Origin: Parafilimonas sp.
GTDB lineage: Bacteria; Bacteroidota; Bacteroidia; Chitinophagales; Chitinophagaceae
Length of the DNA: 6,218 nt
Assembly: GCA_023251275.1 (NCBI GenBank)
Contig: JAHEZC010000169.1
Location: 1-6,218, forward strand
Reading direction: 5' to 3'
In this document: positions 1 to 5,702 of the stretch, piece after piece
Position numbering within the stretch: position 1 is the first letter of the stretch
Layout of the letters: each line of letters opens with the position of its first letter
The notes under the pieces: model-generated
What the model saw: only the letters and a program-made list of their open reading frames with translations
What the model was told of the DNA's origin: nothing
Database searches by the model: none
Position numbers and translations under genes: made by a program

Positions 1-1
1 T

Positions 2-451
2 GCTGGAATTGATTTTACTATTGGAAATGATTATAAAAATAATAAAAAAATAAAAGGAGGAATATTAATTCGATCAGTTCAGGAAATAAATAATAATGTC
101 ATTGTCAAGCCTTTAAATGGGCCTATAATATTACGTAATGGTATCTTAAACAATATACAAGGAGATGCTTTTACCTTGGAAAGGTATTTATATTTAGAAA
201 TATTTGAAGGGAATAATAAAAATGAAGAACTCGTTACAACTAAAAGAATTGGTCTTGATAATAGTGAGATAAAAAAAGAAGATGATTATTTCAATAAGGA
301 ATATCGATTCATTGATATGGAATACCTCATGAAATTAAAAGGCAAAGAAAATATTGCGAAACACCTTTTCAATGAGAGAAAAATTACAAAAGAAAAGGCA
401 ATGAAGATATCCGGTCGTAAAGCAAATTTTTTTGAAAATGATCCCCGATAA
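2..451 (+). CDS. DNA-3-methyladenine glycosylase (AAG/MPG)-like protein, C-terminal part
   Basis: The frame is open from the window edge to TAA at 449-451, leaving 149 residues without a start. I recognise the C-terminal half of the AAG/MPG DNA glycosylases, which excise alkylated bases such as 3-methyladenine. Landmarks in fragment numbering are: GILIRS at 20-25 (family VLIRA; R24 matches the DNA-contacting Arg182 of human AAG), NGP at 39-41 (family NGPGKL), YLYLE at 62-66, RIGLDNS at 82-88 (family PRIGIDNS), and YRF at 101-103 (family PWRF). The catalytic Glu lies upstream of the window, so activity cannot be judged. Residues 1-8 seem to match the YGMxFxxN segment, but with Ala where the family has the base-stacking Tyr. 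About 38 Lys-rich residues (112-149) follow the usual family end. The gene is very A/T-rich and overlaps the next gene by 14 bases, so the two are probably co-transcribed. The family call rests on remembered motifs, not a search. Confidence 0.68.
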   Translation, partial: AGIDFTIGNDYKNNKKIKGGILIRSVQEINNNVIVKPLNGPIILRNGILNNIQGDAFTLERYLYLEIFEGNNKNEELVTTKRIGLDNSEIKKEDDYFNKEYRFIDMEYLMKLKGKENIAKHLFNERKITKEKAMKISGRKANFFENDPR

Positions 452-1394
452 CTCCACTAACCTACTCTACCTTTCCGATATCCTTCCCAAAAAATATCCA
501 TCGTTTTATAAACGGTTTGAGGAAATTTTGCAGGAATGTAAAATTGATTATAAATTATTACCCGGCACCAAAGATATATGGGCTGTGGATTATATGCCAG
601 TACAGGTGCATAACGGCCGTTTCATACAATTTGTTTACAACCCTGATTATCTGCAAAAATCACAAAAGCTAAAGGACACCATTTCAAATGTTGCCGATAT
701 TTGTTTAAGTATATTTCTTACTCCTGAAAAATCAGATATTGTTCTTGATGGCGGTAATGTAATACAGTGGACGGATAAGGTGACCATGTGTGATAAGGTA
801 TTTAAAGAAAACAGGAATATTAAAAAAGAACACCTGGTACTGAAACTCCAAAATCTTTTTAAAGTTGACCGGATAATTTTTGTGCCACAGGATCCAAATG
901 ATTTCACCGGCCATGCAGATGGAATGGTTCGCTTCTTGGATACAAATACTGTATTGATCAATAAATATTCAAACGAAAATCCTGAATTTGAAACTGTCTT
1001 TCGTAAATCATTGAGTGATGCAGGACTTAAATATATTGAAATCCCTTACGCTCCTGATCTTAATTCTTATGTTTCTGCCAAAGGCTTATACCTGAATTAT
1101 CTACAGATGGAGGATATAGTTATCATTCCAACATTTGGTATAAAAGAAGACGATGCAGCAGTAAAGCAATTTGAGCAACTCTTTAATGGTTGTACAATCA
1201 AAACAGTAAACAGCAATGAAATTTCAAGAAATGGTGGAGTCTTAAATTGTATATCATGGAATATCAGGAAGAATAATAAGGATAATGTATTTTTTGAAAA
1301 CTTTGACGTTTACGATTTACCCTTTGAAGGAAGTAACTGGCACCATCATGTTGGGGACTATTCAGATTTTATTGATGAATCAGATCTTATATGA
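438..1394 (+). CDS. agmatine/peptidylarginine deiminase-family (pentein-fold) protein
   Basis: A protein of 318 residues in the PAD_porph/agmatine deiminase family, which hydrolyses guanidino groups (agmatine to N-carbamoylputrescine plus ammonia, or arginine residues to citrulline). Visible motifs from the ATG at 438 are: KDIWAVDYMP around 45-54 (family DxWxRD), DGGN at 104-107 (family EGGN), GHADG at 158-162 giving the catalytic His159 and Asp161, and GGVLNCISWN at 266-275 giving the likely nucleophile Cys271. The catalytic set is therefore present, but the Arg of WxRD is Val here, and the residue before the Cys, usually His, is Asn. It is somewhat shorter than typical agmatine deiminases, and no signal peptide is seen, so it is probably cytoplasmic. 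A TTG at 432 is also in frame; I chose the ATG two codons later as the stronger start. It overlaps the end of the glycosylase-like gene. Substrate is unassigned: no polyamine genes are nearby, and it could be a non-agmatine subfamily. Confidence 0.82.
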   Translation: MIPDNSTNLLYLSDILPKKYPSFYKRFEEILQECKIDYKLLPGTKDIWAVDYMPVQVHNGRFIQFVYNPDYLQKSQKLKDTISNVADICLSIFLTPEKSDIVLDGGNVIQWTDKVTMCDKVFKENRNIKKEHLVLKLQNLFKVDRIIFVPQDPNDFTGHADGMVRFLDTNTVLINKYSNENPEFETVFRKSLSDAGLKYIEIPYAPDLNSYVSAKGLYLNYLQMEDIVIIPTFGIKEDDAAVKQFEQLFNGCTIKTVNSNEISRNGGVLNCISWNIRKNNKDNVFFENFDVYDLPFEGSNWHHHVGDYSDFIDESDLI

Positions 1395-1405
1395 TTGGAT
1401 ATAAG
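1386..1405 (+). repeat. inverted repeat over the deiminase stop codon
   Basis: CTTATAT (1386-1392) and ATATAAG (1399-1405) are perfect complements around a 6-base loop, and the TGA stop (1392-1394) lies at the stem-loop junction. The stem is A/T-rich and no T-run follows, so this is not a classical intrinsic terminator. It could protect the mRNA 3' end or be chance in A/T-rich DNA. Confidence 0.35.
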
Positions 1406-1422
1406 TATGAAGACTATACAGA

Positions 1423-1453
1423 CTGATTCATTTCAGATTTATTTGTACCTTTG
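1423..1453 (+). promoter_or_regulatory. Bacteroidota-type promoter of the toxin-antitoxin operon
   Basis: TACCTTTG at 1446-1453 matches the Bacteroidota -7 consensus TAnnTTTG exactly. A weak -33 element, CTG instead of TTG, sits at 1423-1425 with a 20-base spacer. Transcription would start near 1460, leaving a leader of about 27 bases before the ATG at 1487. TGATAT (1452-1457) and ATATCA (1482-1487) form a widely spaced inverted repeat that could contribute to an operator, since such modules usually repress themselves, but this is weak. Confidence 0.55.
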
Positions 1454-1486
1454 ATATGATTAATTTTTGAACAAAATAAAAATATC

Positions 1487-1729
1487 ATGACTGTTCAACA
1501 AATGCAGCAACAGCTTATTAACCAGATAAGCGCTATTAACGATGAAGATATACTGAGAATGATTGAGGAAGAACTTTCTTATTCATTACAAAGTAGTTCA
1601 GACCTTTCTGAGTTATTGACAGAAACTGATTTAAAGGAGTTAACTATGCTTGCCAATGAGCCGATTGATAAAAATACTATTTCTTTAAATGAGTTTAATA
1701 GTATAATGGAACAATGGCGTATGAAATAG
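1487..1729 (+). CDS. antitoxin of a RelE/ParE-type toxin-antitoxin module
   Basis: An 80-residue acidic protein. It has an N-terminal Gln-rich helix (MTVQQMQQQLINQ), an acidic segment (NDEDILRMIEEEL, about 18-30), a Leu-rich stretch (DLSELLTETDLKELTML, about 39-55), and a C-terminal part ending in EFNSIMEQWRMK. This layout, with a conserved Trp close to the C terminus, is common in small Bacteroidota antitoxins encoded directly before RelE/ParE-family toxins. It should bind and neutralise the toxin below and probably takes part in repression of its own promoter. No classical MetJ/Arc or helix-turn-helix DNA-binding motif is obvious. The assignment depends mainly on position: it ends 16 bases inside the toxin gene, as expected for translational coupling, and it has its own promoter. 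As an isolated sequence it would be hypothetical. Confidence 0.7.
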   Translation: MTVQQMQQQLINQISAINDEDILRMIEEELSYSLQSSSDLSELLTETDLKELTMLANEPIDKNTISLNEFNSIMEQWRMK

Positions 1730-2001
1730 TAATCAATAAACGATTTACCAATAAACTTCTTCATGTACTTGACTATTTGGAAAAAGAATGGGGCAGAAAA
1801 GTTGCATCCGTATTTTTAAGCAAAGTATATTCCCGCATTTACGCTTTACAATCCCATCCATACATAGGCTCATTAACGAGCATAAACCAGGTCCGGAGCA
1901 CGATTATTACCAAACATAACAGAATGTATTACAAGATAGTAAAAAATAAAATTGTAATACTTAACCTTTATGGTACAAGAAGAAAAACAAGAGTAAAATG
2001 A
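1714..2001 (+). CDS. type II toxin, RelE/ParE family
   Basis: A basic 95-residue protein with the RelE/ParE fold pattern: N-terminal strand (YEIVINKRF), a long helical hairpin containing DYLEKEWGRKVASVFLSKV (20-38) and IYALQSHPYIGS (42-53), then strands VRSTIITKHNRMYYKI (60-75) and IVILNLYGTRRK (80-91). The Leu-x-x-HPxIG turn, the TKHNRMYY core and the final TRR motif are typical of Bacteroidota members. RelE-like members cleave mRNA in the ribosome, while ParE-like members poison DNA gyrase. The sequence alone does not decide between them, although the C-terminal TRR is common in both groups. The start ATG overlaps the antitoxin gene by 16 bases. The gene is complete, so the module is potentially functional. 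It is tail to tail with waaA across 49 bases. Confidence 0.85.
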   Translation: MAYEIVINKRFTNKLLHVLDYLEKEWGRKVASVFLSKVYSRIYALQSHPYIGSLTSINQVRSTIITKHNRMYYKIVKNKIVILNLYGTRRKTRVK

Positions 2002-2050
2002 GCAGCTAAAAATTGCAGTGTTATAATTGCCTAATCTATAATCGGCTTCA
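2002..2050. other. convergent intergenic spacer, toxin end to waaA end
   Basis: A 49-base spacer between two converging genes. The only inverted repeat I see is TTATA/TATAA around nine bases, which is too weak to call a terminator. It also coincides with the change from A/T-rich accessory-looking DNA on the left to more G/C-rich DNA on the right. Confidence 0.5.
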
Positions 2051-3310
2051 TCAACTCAGCCACTTTTCTCTTTTTATCTCATCCATTATAATACCTGTAG
2101 CCCCGGTATGCTCCATTATAAATTTTTTAAGTGCATCACTTACTGAACTATGGTATGCAGCATCTGTTATCAGTTTTTTCAATATCTCATTGCTTTCTAA
2201 AGCATTATGTATAGGGAATACATAATGGAGGGAGGCCAATTCTTTTGCTTCCACGAATTTTTCATAGATCGGGCCAAAGATAACCGGCACTCCGAAAACT
2301 GCCGGCTCAAGAATGTTGTGAATACCGCCCTTCTGAAATCCACCGCCTATAAATGCAATATCCCCGTAAGCAAACAAGCGGGACAGCATACCAATATTAT
2401 TAATGATCAGTATCTTTTTATCATAGCCGGTATTTTCCGCATCCAGTTCTGAAAATAATACAGACTCGGAATCTAAAAGCTGCCTCAATTTCTGAATGTG
2501 ATCATCATTTATCTCGTGAGGGGCAATGATTAACTTCCAATTTTCCGGAAGAACAGGCATTGCCTCTTTTATTACTTCTTCATCTCCAGGCCATGTGCTG
2601 CCGGCAATGAATATCTTATGATCTCCTTTAAATTTATCAATTGCGGCTACTGAAGTAACGTTTTGAGCAATGACTAATACCCTGTCATACCGCGTATCTC
2701 CTGAAACAAGGATATTTTTATCAATACCGATCTTACTTAGCAGTTGCTTTGATGTTTCATCTTGCAGGAAAAAAAAGCTGAAGCCTTTGAGCATGTCCCT
2801 AAAGAATCCGCCATACCATTGGAAGAATGGCTGGCTTTCCCTGAAAGCACCTGAAACTAATAGGGTTGGTATTTCTTTTCTCTTTAGTTGCTGTAGGTAA
2901 TAGTACCAAAACTCATACTTTATAAACATGACCAGGGAAGGGTCAATTGCAGCAATAAATCTTTCCGCATTACGCTTAGTGTCAACCGGGAGATAAAATA
3001 TATAATCAACCTGTTCATTTTTTTGGCTTGCCTCGTAACCGGATGGAGAAAAAAATGTTACTACAATTTTAAATGCCGGATACGTTTCCCTGAGCGCTGT
3101 GATTACAGGCTTGGCTTGCTCAAACTCGCCAACAGAGGAACAATGCACCCATATTCTTTTTTCACCAGGCTTAAGTGTCGCATTAATATGTTGTTCCCAA
3201 TTCTTTCTTCCTGCCACCCATTTTTTAGCCTTGCTGTTAAATAAAGCATAGATCCTGACCAAAGAAATATAAAGCGGCCTTAAAATATTATACAGGATCA
3301 AACCCATCAT
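2051..3310 (-). CDS. waaA: 3-deoxy-D-manno-octulosonic acid (Kdo) transferase
   Basis: A 419-residue glycosyltransferase of family GT30 (WaaA/KdtA), which moves Kdo from CMP-Kdo onto the lipid A precursor at the inner face of the cytoplasmic membrane. Length and motifs fit the family. A hydrophobic N-terminal membrane anchor (about 3-22) is followed by HCSSVGEFEQAKP (56-68, with the conserved catalytic Glu62), TFFSPSGYE (85-93), YLPVDT (106-111), KYEFW (131-135), GAFRESQPFFQWY (154-166) and GDTRYDRV (204-211). The C-terminal nucleotide-sugar domain holds AGSTWPGDEE (236-245), APHE (263-266) and GGGFQKGGIHNILEPAVFG (322-340). The start is the first of two adjacent ATG codons. It lies 83 bases downstream of darA on the same strand and has its own -7 box, so it may be transcribed both alone and by readthrough. 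All key motifs are intact, and the gene is expected to be essential or important for the outer membrane. Confidence 0.96.
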   Translation of the reverse strand: MMGLILYNILRPLYISLVRIYALFNSKAKKWVAGRKNWEQHINATLKPGEKRIWVHCSSVGEFEQAKPVITALRETYPAFKIVVTFFSPSGYEASQKNEQVDYIFYLPVDTKRNAERFIAAIDPSLVMFIKYEFWYYYLQQLKRKEIPTLLVSGAFRESQPFFQWYGGFFRDMLKGFSFFFLQDETSKQLLSKIGIDKNILVSGDTRYDRVLVIAQNVTSVAAIDKFKGDHKIFIAGSTWPGDEEVIKEAMPVLPENWKLIIAPHEINDDHIQKLRQLLDSESVLFSELDAENTGYDKKILIINNIGMLSRLFAYGDIAFIGGGFQKGGIHNILEPAVFGVPVIFGPIYEKFVEAKELASLHYVFPIHNALESNEILKKLITDAAYHSSVSDALKKFIMEHTGATGIIMDEIKREKWLS

Positions 3311-3362
3311 AAGATCATTAAATAAATAGCACCTACAGATTTAAATAGAGCTCTTATGTTTA

Positions 3363-3389
3363 CAAAAGTAAAATTTAAAACACATTCAA
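3363..3389 (-). promoter_or_regulatory. possible waaA promoter
   Basis: On the minus strand, TACTTTTG (complement of 3363-3370) matches the Bacteroidota -7 consensus TAnnTTTG exactly. A TTG (complement of 3387-3389) lies upstream, but with a 16-base spacer, shorter than the usual 19 to 21, so the -33 element is doubtful. The leader to the waaA ATG would be about 45 to 50 bases. The box lies within the 83-base darA-waaA gap. Confidence 0.45.
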
Positions 3390-3393
3390 TTGG

Positions 3394-4320
3394 TTAAATT
3401 CTTCCTTTTTCGTACCCCAATTGCTTAAAGTAGTCAACATCTTTGAGCAAAGTGCGCCTTTTTATCAACTGCATTATCCGTGCAGTAAATGAGGATAGCG
3501 GCGACAAAATAAAGACCATTACCAGCAACAGGTTTTTGAACAGCAGTACACGTTTGGCGCGATTGGGGTCTCCAGGGCCACCCTTCTTCCTGATGAACTT
3601 AGCCCAAAACCTGAAATTTTTGATACCCCGCTGCTCCAATATCACAAGTCCCGGCTTTAATCGCACGGCTCCCTGTGCCAGTAATTCACGCTGGAGGTCT
3701 GTGAGGTTATTGCCGAGGAAGTGTTTATAGATCGTATTGCCAAAACGATATGCTTCATAAATATCTTTATCCTGAACACCGGCTGCGGGCAACATGCCTG
3801 AAGCTTGTTTCTGCCCCTTGAAAGACCACCGGATAACAGTGAGCAGGGATACCAGGTTCGGATTAGTATCAGTAAGTACTATATTGCCTACCAGGTGAGC
3901 GTTCACTGATTGCAGATAACCCTTTACCATTTCCTGTGCGTGCAACCACATATTGCGGGAGCCAATGACAGTAACTACAGGTTTATCTTTAAAAACCTGA
4001 GCATAGTCGCTTTGAAGAAAAGCAGTAATTGGTTGTGACGGATTTAAAAACCATGGCTGGTATCCGAAAATAATAAGGTCATAATCTTTATTGAGGATAT
4101 CCGTAGGCAATGGTTTTACCGGTTCAGGTAAATGCTCCACTGTTTCGGGCATCACGTCAAAAAACTGTAATGGTGTCCAGGGGAAAGGAAAAGGCTTTAC
4201 AGGTTCTATCGCTGCATAATCAATATCTGCCTTGTCGGCAATACCGGAGATGATACTATCCAATATCTGGCGTAACTGTCCCGTTTGGGTATAATATAGT
4301 ACCAGTAGCCGTGGCCTCAT
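3394..4320 (-). CDS. darA: dialkylresorcinol-forming enzyme DarA, flavodoxin-like
   Basis: A 308-residue protein matching the DarA family encoded beside DarB in dialkylresorcinol and flexirubin loci. In characterised systems DarB makes a dialkyl-cyclohexane-1,3-dione and DarA oxidises it to the aromatic 2,5-dialkylresorcinol. The N terminus is flavodoxin-like: strand RLLVLYY (4-10), then phosphate-loop-like TQTGQL (11-16), a helix, and a second Rossmann strand DLIIFGYQPWFLNPS (81-95). VVTVIGSRNMW (115-125) forms a third strand, and the FMN-binding role is inferred from this fold. Residues about 258-276 (LLFKNLLLVMVFILSPL core), flanked by Lys/Arg, look like one membrane-spanning segment, suggesting membrane attachment near its lipid substrate. 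The gene begins 9 bases after darB ends, with an ATG, so both sit on one transcript. The pair is the main reason for the specific call; alone it would be a flavodoxin-like oxidoreductase. Confidence 0.8.
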   Translation of the reverse strand: MRPRLLVLYYTQTGQLRQILDSIISGIADKADIDYAAIEPVKPFPFPWTPLQFFDVMPETVEHLPEPVKPLPTDILNKDYDLIIFGYQPWFLNPSQPITAFLQSDYAQVFKDKPVVTVIGSRNMWLHAQEMVKGYLQSVNAHLVGNIVLTDTNPNLVSLLTVIRWSFKGQKQASGMLPAAGVQDKDIYEAYRFGNTIYKHFLGNNLTDLQRELLAQGAVRLKPGLVILEQRGIKNFRFWAKFIRKKGGPGDPNRAKRVLLFKNLLLVMVFILSPLSSFTARIMQLIKRRTLLKDVDYFKQLGYEKGRI

Positions 4321-4329
4321 TGATCAAAA

Positions 4330-5463
4330 TTAAACAACTGTAAGATACATATAAGCGTATGTAAACCGCGCACTCTCAGGAACCATTACCAGGATACGCT
4401 CCCCATTTTTAAGCCTGCCACTATGAAATAATTCTTCGAGCATGAGAAAGGATGATGCACTACCAACATTGCCAACGCTTGTAAGATTATAAAACCATTT
4501 TTCAAGTGGTATATCCATTCCTATCTTTTGCAACCATTCTATCATCTCTTTTTTAAAATACTCGCTGGACATATGCGGGAGGTAGTAGTCGATATCAGCA
4601 GCTGAGATACCTCGCTCTTCCATAAGCCTGCCCAGAAATTCACCACCTTTTGCAATTACATTTTCCCCAAGCAGGCGCGTATCTTGCTTCAGGGAGAATA
4701 CACTTTTGCTGCCCCAATCGGATACTTCCATATCATTCCATCCTGTTAGCGACCCATCTTCATTTTTTACTGCTCCGGAATACATACAGGTTTCCAGTTC
4801 ATTGGCATAAGACGTAATTTCAAGCCACTCCACTTTAAGAGATAAGCCATCTTCAGAAGGATTAGGTTGTAATAAGGCGGCGGCAGCACCATCGCTTAAC
4901 ATCCAGCGCAAAAAATCTTTTTCAAATGCTATATATGGGTTCTTATCAAGATTTTTCCAGCTTTCAGCCTCCTGTTGGTAACGGGAAGCCAGTAACCAGG
5001 CCGAAATCCGCTCAGACCCGCATGCAACAGCGGTATTGGCCATCCCGGCCGCTATTGCCATATAAGCGTACTTAAATGCCTGCATACTACTGCAGCATGA
5101 ACCGGAGGTGGAAATGATCTCAATATTACCGGCTCCAAGTTCGCTATGTACCATTGAGGCGTGCGATGGGAGTATCTGTTCGGGAGAAGTGGTACCTGTA
5201 GCAAGCAGTTCCAGTTTACTTATTGGTAGTTTATCATCAAATAAACCTTTTATGGCAATTGCAGCCAACTGTGCATTTGAATGCGTCTTTTGCCCATCCT
5301 TAATAGCATAATAACGTGTCTTTATGCCATTATTCTTCAATACAAGCTGGCGTGCGCGGGAGGGTACTCCATTGATCATGCCAAGTATTCCTTCCATCTC
5401 CTCATTTGAGACCGGTTCATTTGGCAGGTATTTTGAAAGTCTTGTAATATAAACTGGCCTCAC
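4330..5463 (-). CDS. darB: dialkylresorcinol ketosynthase DarB (FabH/KAS III-like)
   Basis: A 377-residue thiolase-fold ketosynthase of the KAS III type. DarB enzymes condense a 3-oxoacyl thioester with a second acyl thioester and cyclise the product to a 2,5-dialkyl-cyclohexane-1,3-dione. Active-site residues by alignment to FabH are Cys124 in GSCCSS (121-126; the adjacent Cys123 is unusual to FabH), His297 in LPHMSS (295-300) and Asn332 in GNVGSAS (331-337). Two halves of the fold are visible, with STSGSCCSSMQAFKYAY before the nucleophilic elbow helix and VACGSERISA (147-156) in the core. It is longer than housekeeping FabH (about 320 residues), as usual for DarB. The start is GTG at 5463: the codon before it is a stop, and the residues that follow (RPVYITRLSKYLPN) are the conserved KAS III beginning. 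It is first gene of the darB-darA unit, behind a good promoter, and needs an acyl carrier protein that is not encoded here. Confidence 0.88.
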   Translation of the reverse strand: MRPVYITRLSKYLPNEPVSNEEMEGILGMINGVPSRARQLVLKNNGIKTRYYAIKDGQKTHSNAQLAAIAIKGLFDDKLPISKLELLATGTTSPEQILPSHASMVHSELGAGNIEIISTSGSCCSSMQAFKYAYMAIAAGMANTAVACGSERISAWLLASRYQQEAESWKNLDKNPYIAFEKDFLRWMLSDGAAAALLQPNPSEDGLSLKVEWLEITSYANELETCMYSGAVKNEDGSLTGWNDMEVSDWGSKSVFSLKQDTRLLGENVIAKGGEFLGRLMEERGISAADIDYYLPHMSSEYFKKEMIEWLQKIGMDIPLEKWFYNLTSVGNVGSASSFLMLEELFHSGRLKNGERILVMVPESARFTYAYMYLTVV

Positions 5464-5486
5464 TTAGTAATTATCATTTGGGTGGG

Positions 5487-5517
5487 CAAAAGTAAGTTAA
5501 TTTGAGAGAGGGAACAA
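5487..5517 (-). promoter_or_regulatory. darB-darA promoter
   Basis: On the minus strand, TACTTTTG (complement of 5487-5494) is an exact Bacteroidota -7 box (TAnnTTTG). TTG (complement of 5515-5517) is a -33 element with a 20-base spacer, close to the ideal. The start point would fall near 5480, giving a leader of under 20 bases before the GTG at 5463. The core TTACTTTTG is shared with the waaA box. Confidence 0.65.
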
Positions 5518-5661
5518 TGATAGTCGACATAATATACGCAATTATTAAAATGTATATGATGCGAATAGGTATCCATAAAAAATAAAATAGAATGTAAAGT
5601 GCAAAGTATTCACTTAGCACGGTTTTTAATAAACAGGTTTACACATATCATCCTACCTTGA

Positions 5662-5696
5662 TTGGTAATATGATCGAGCCATTTTTTGTATCTTGC
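5662..5696 (+). promoter_or_regulatory. putative trpS promoter
   Basis: TATCTTGC at 5689-5696 resembles the TAnnTTTG -7 box, with its last two bases differing, and TTG at 5662-5664 could be the -33 element, though the 24-base spacer is long. The start point would nearly coincide with the ATG at 5703, giving a very short leader. A second candidate, TACCTTG at 5654-5660, lies further upstream without a -33 TTG. Confidence 0.33.
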
Positions 5697-5702
5697 CGCG
5701 TT

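Larger units (their letters stand above)
5464..5702. other. divergent darB/trpS intergenic region
   Basis: A 239-base A/T-rich region between two divergent genes. The darB promoter occupies 5487-5517 and a putative trpS promoter lies at 5662-5696. The stretch between them (about 5520-5660) shows no RNA gene, no T-box or other recognisable leader structure and no strong repeat. Apart from a 38-codon minus-strand frame ending at the darB start, which is probably chance, I see nothing in it. Confidence 0.5.

Noticed and set aside
432..437. TTG at 432 as start of the deiminase gene
   Set aside because: An ATG follows two codons later; the extra residues add nothing recognisable.
176..451. Separate 91-residue gene starting with TTG at 176
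   Set aside because: The same frame is open back to base 2, and the residues upstream of 176 (LIRS, NGP) carry glycosylase family motifs, so TTG is an internal Leu codon.
647..961. Minus-strand frames of 60-104 codons opposite the deiminase gene
   Set aside because: They are antisense shadows of a gene with recognisable catalytic motifs, and their products look random.
2002..2050. Bidirectional terminator between the toxin gene and waaA
   Set aside because: Only a 5-base A/T stem (TTATA/TATAA) with no T-run is visible.
2207..3244. Plus-strand frames opposite waaA
   Set aside because: They are short, without motifs, and antisense to a full-length WaaA with all conserved motifs.
4330..5463. 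Housekeeping FabH instead of DarB
   Set aside because: The protein is clearly longer than FabH, has CC-SS at the nucleophile, and is paired with a DarA-like gene rather than with fatty-acid synthesis genes.
5597..5615. Inverted repeat AAGTG/CACTT in the darB-trpS gap as an operator
   Set aside because: A five-base match with a nine-base spacer is expected by chance in a region of this size.
5520..5702. T-box or trp leader upstream of trpS
   Set aside because: No T-box sequence, no run of Trp codons and no terminator/antiterminator pair is visible; T-boxes are also not typical of Bacteroidota.
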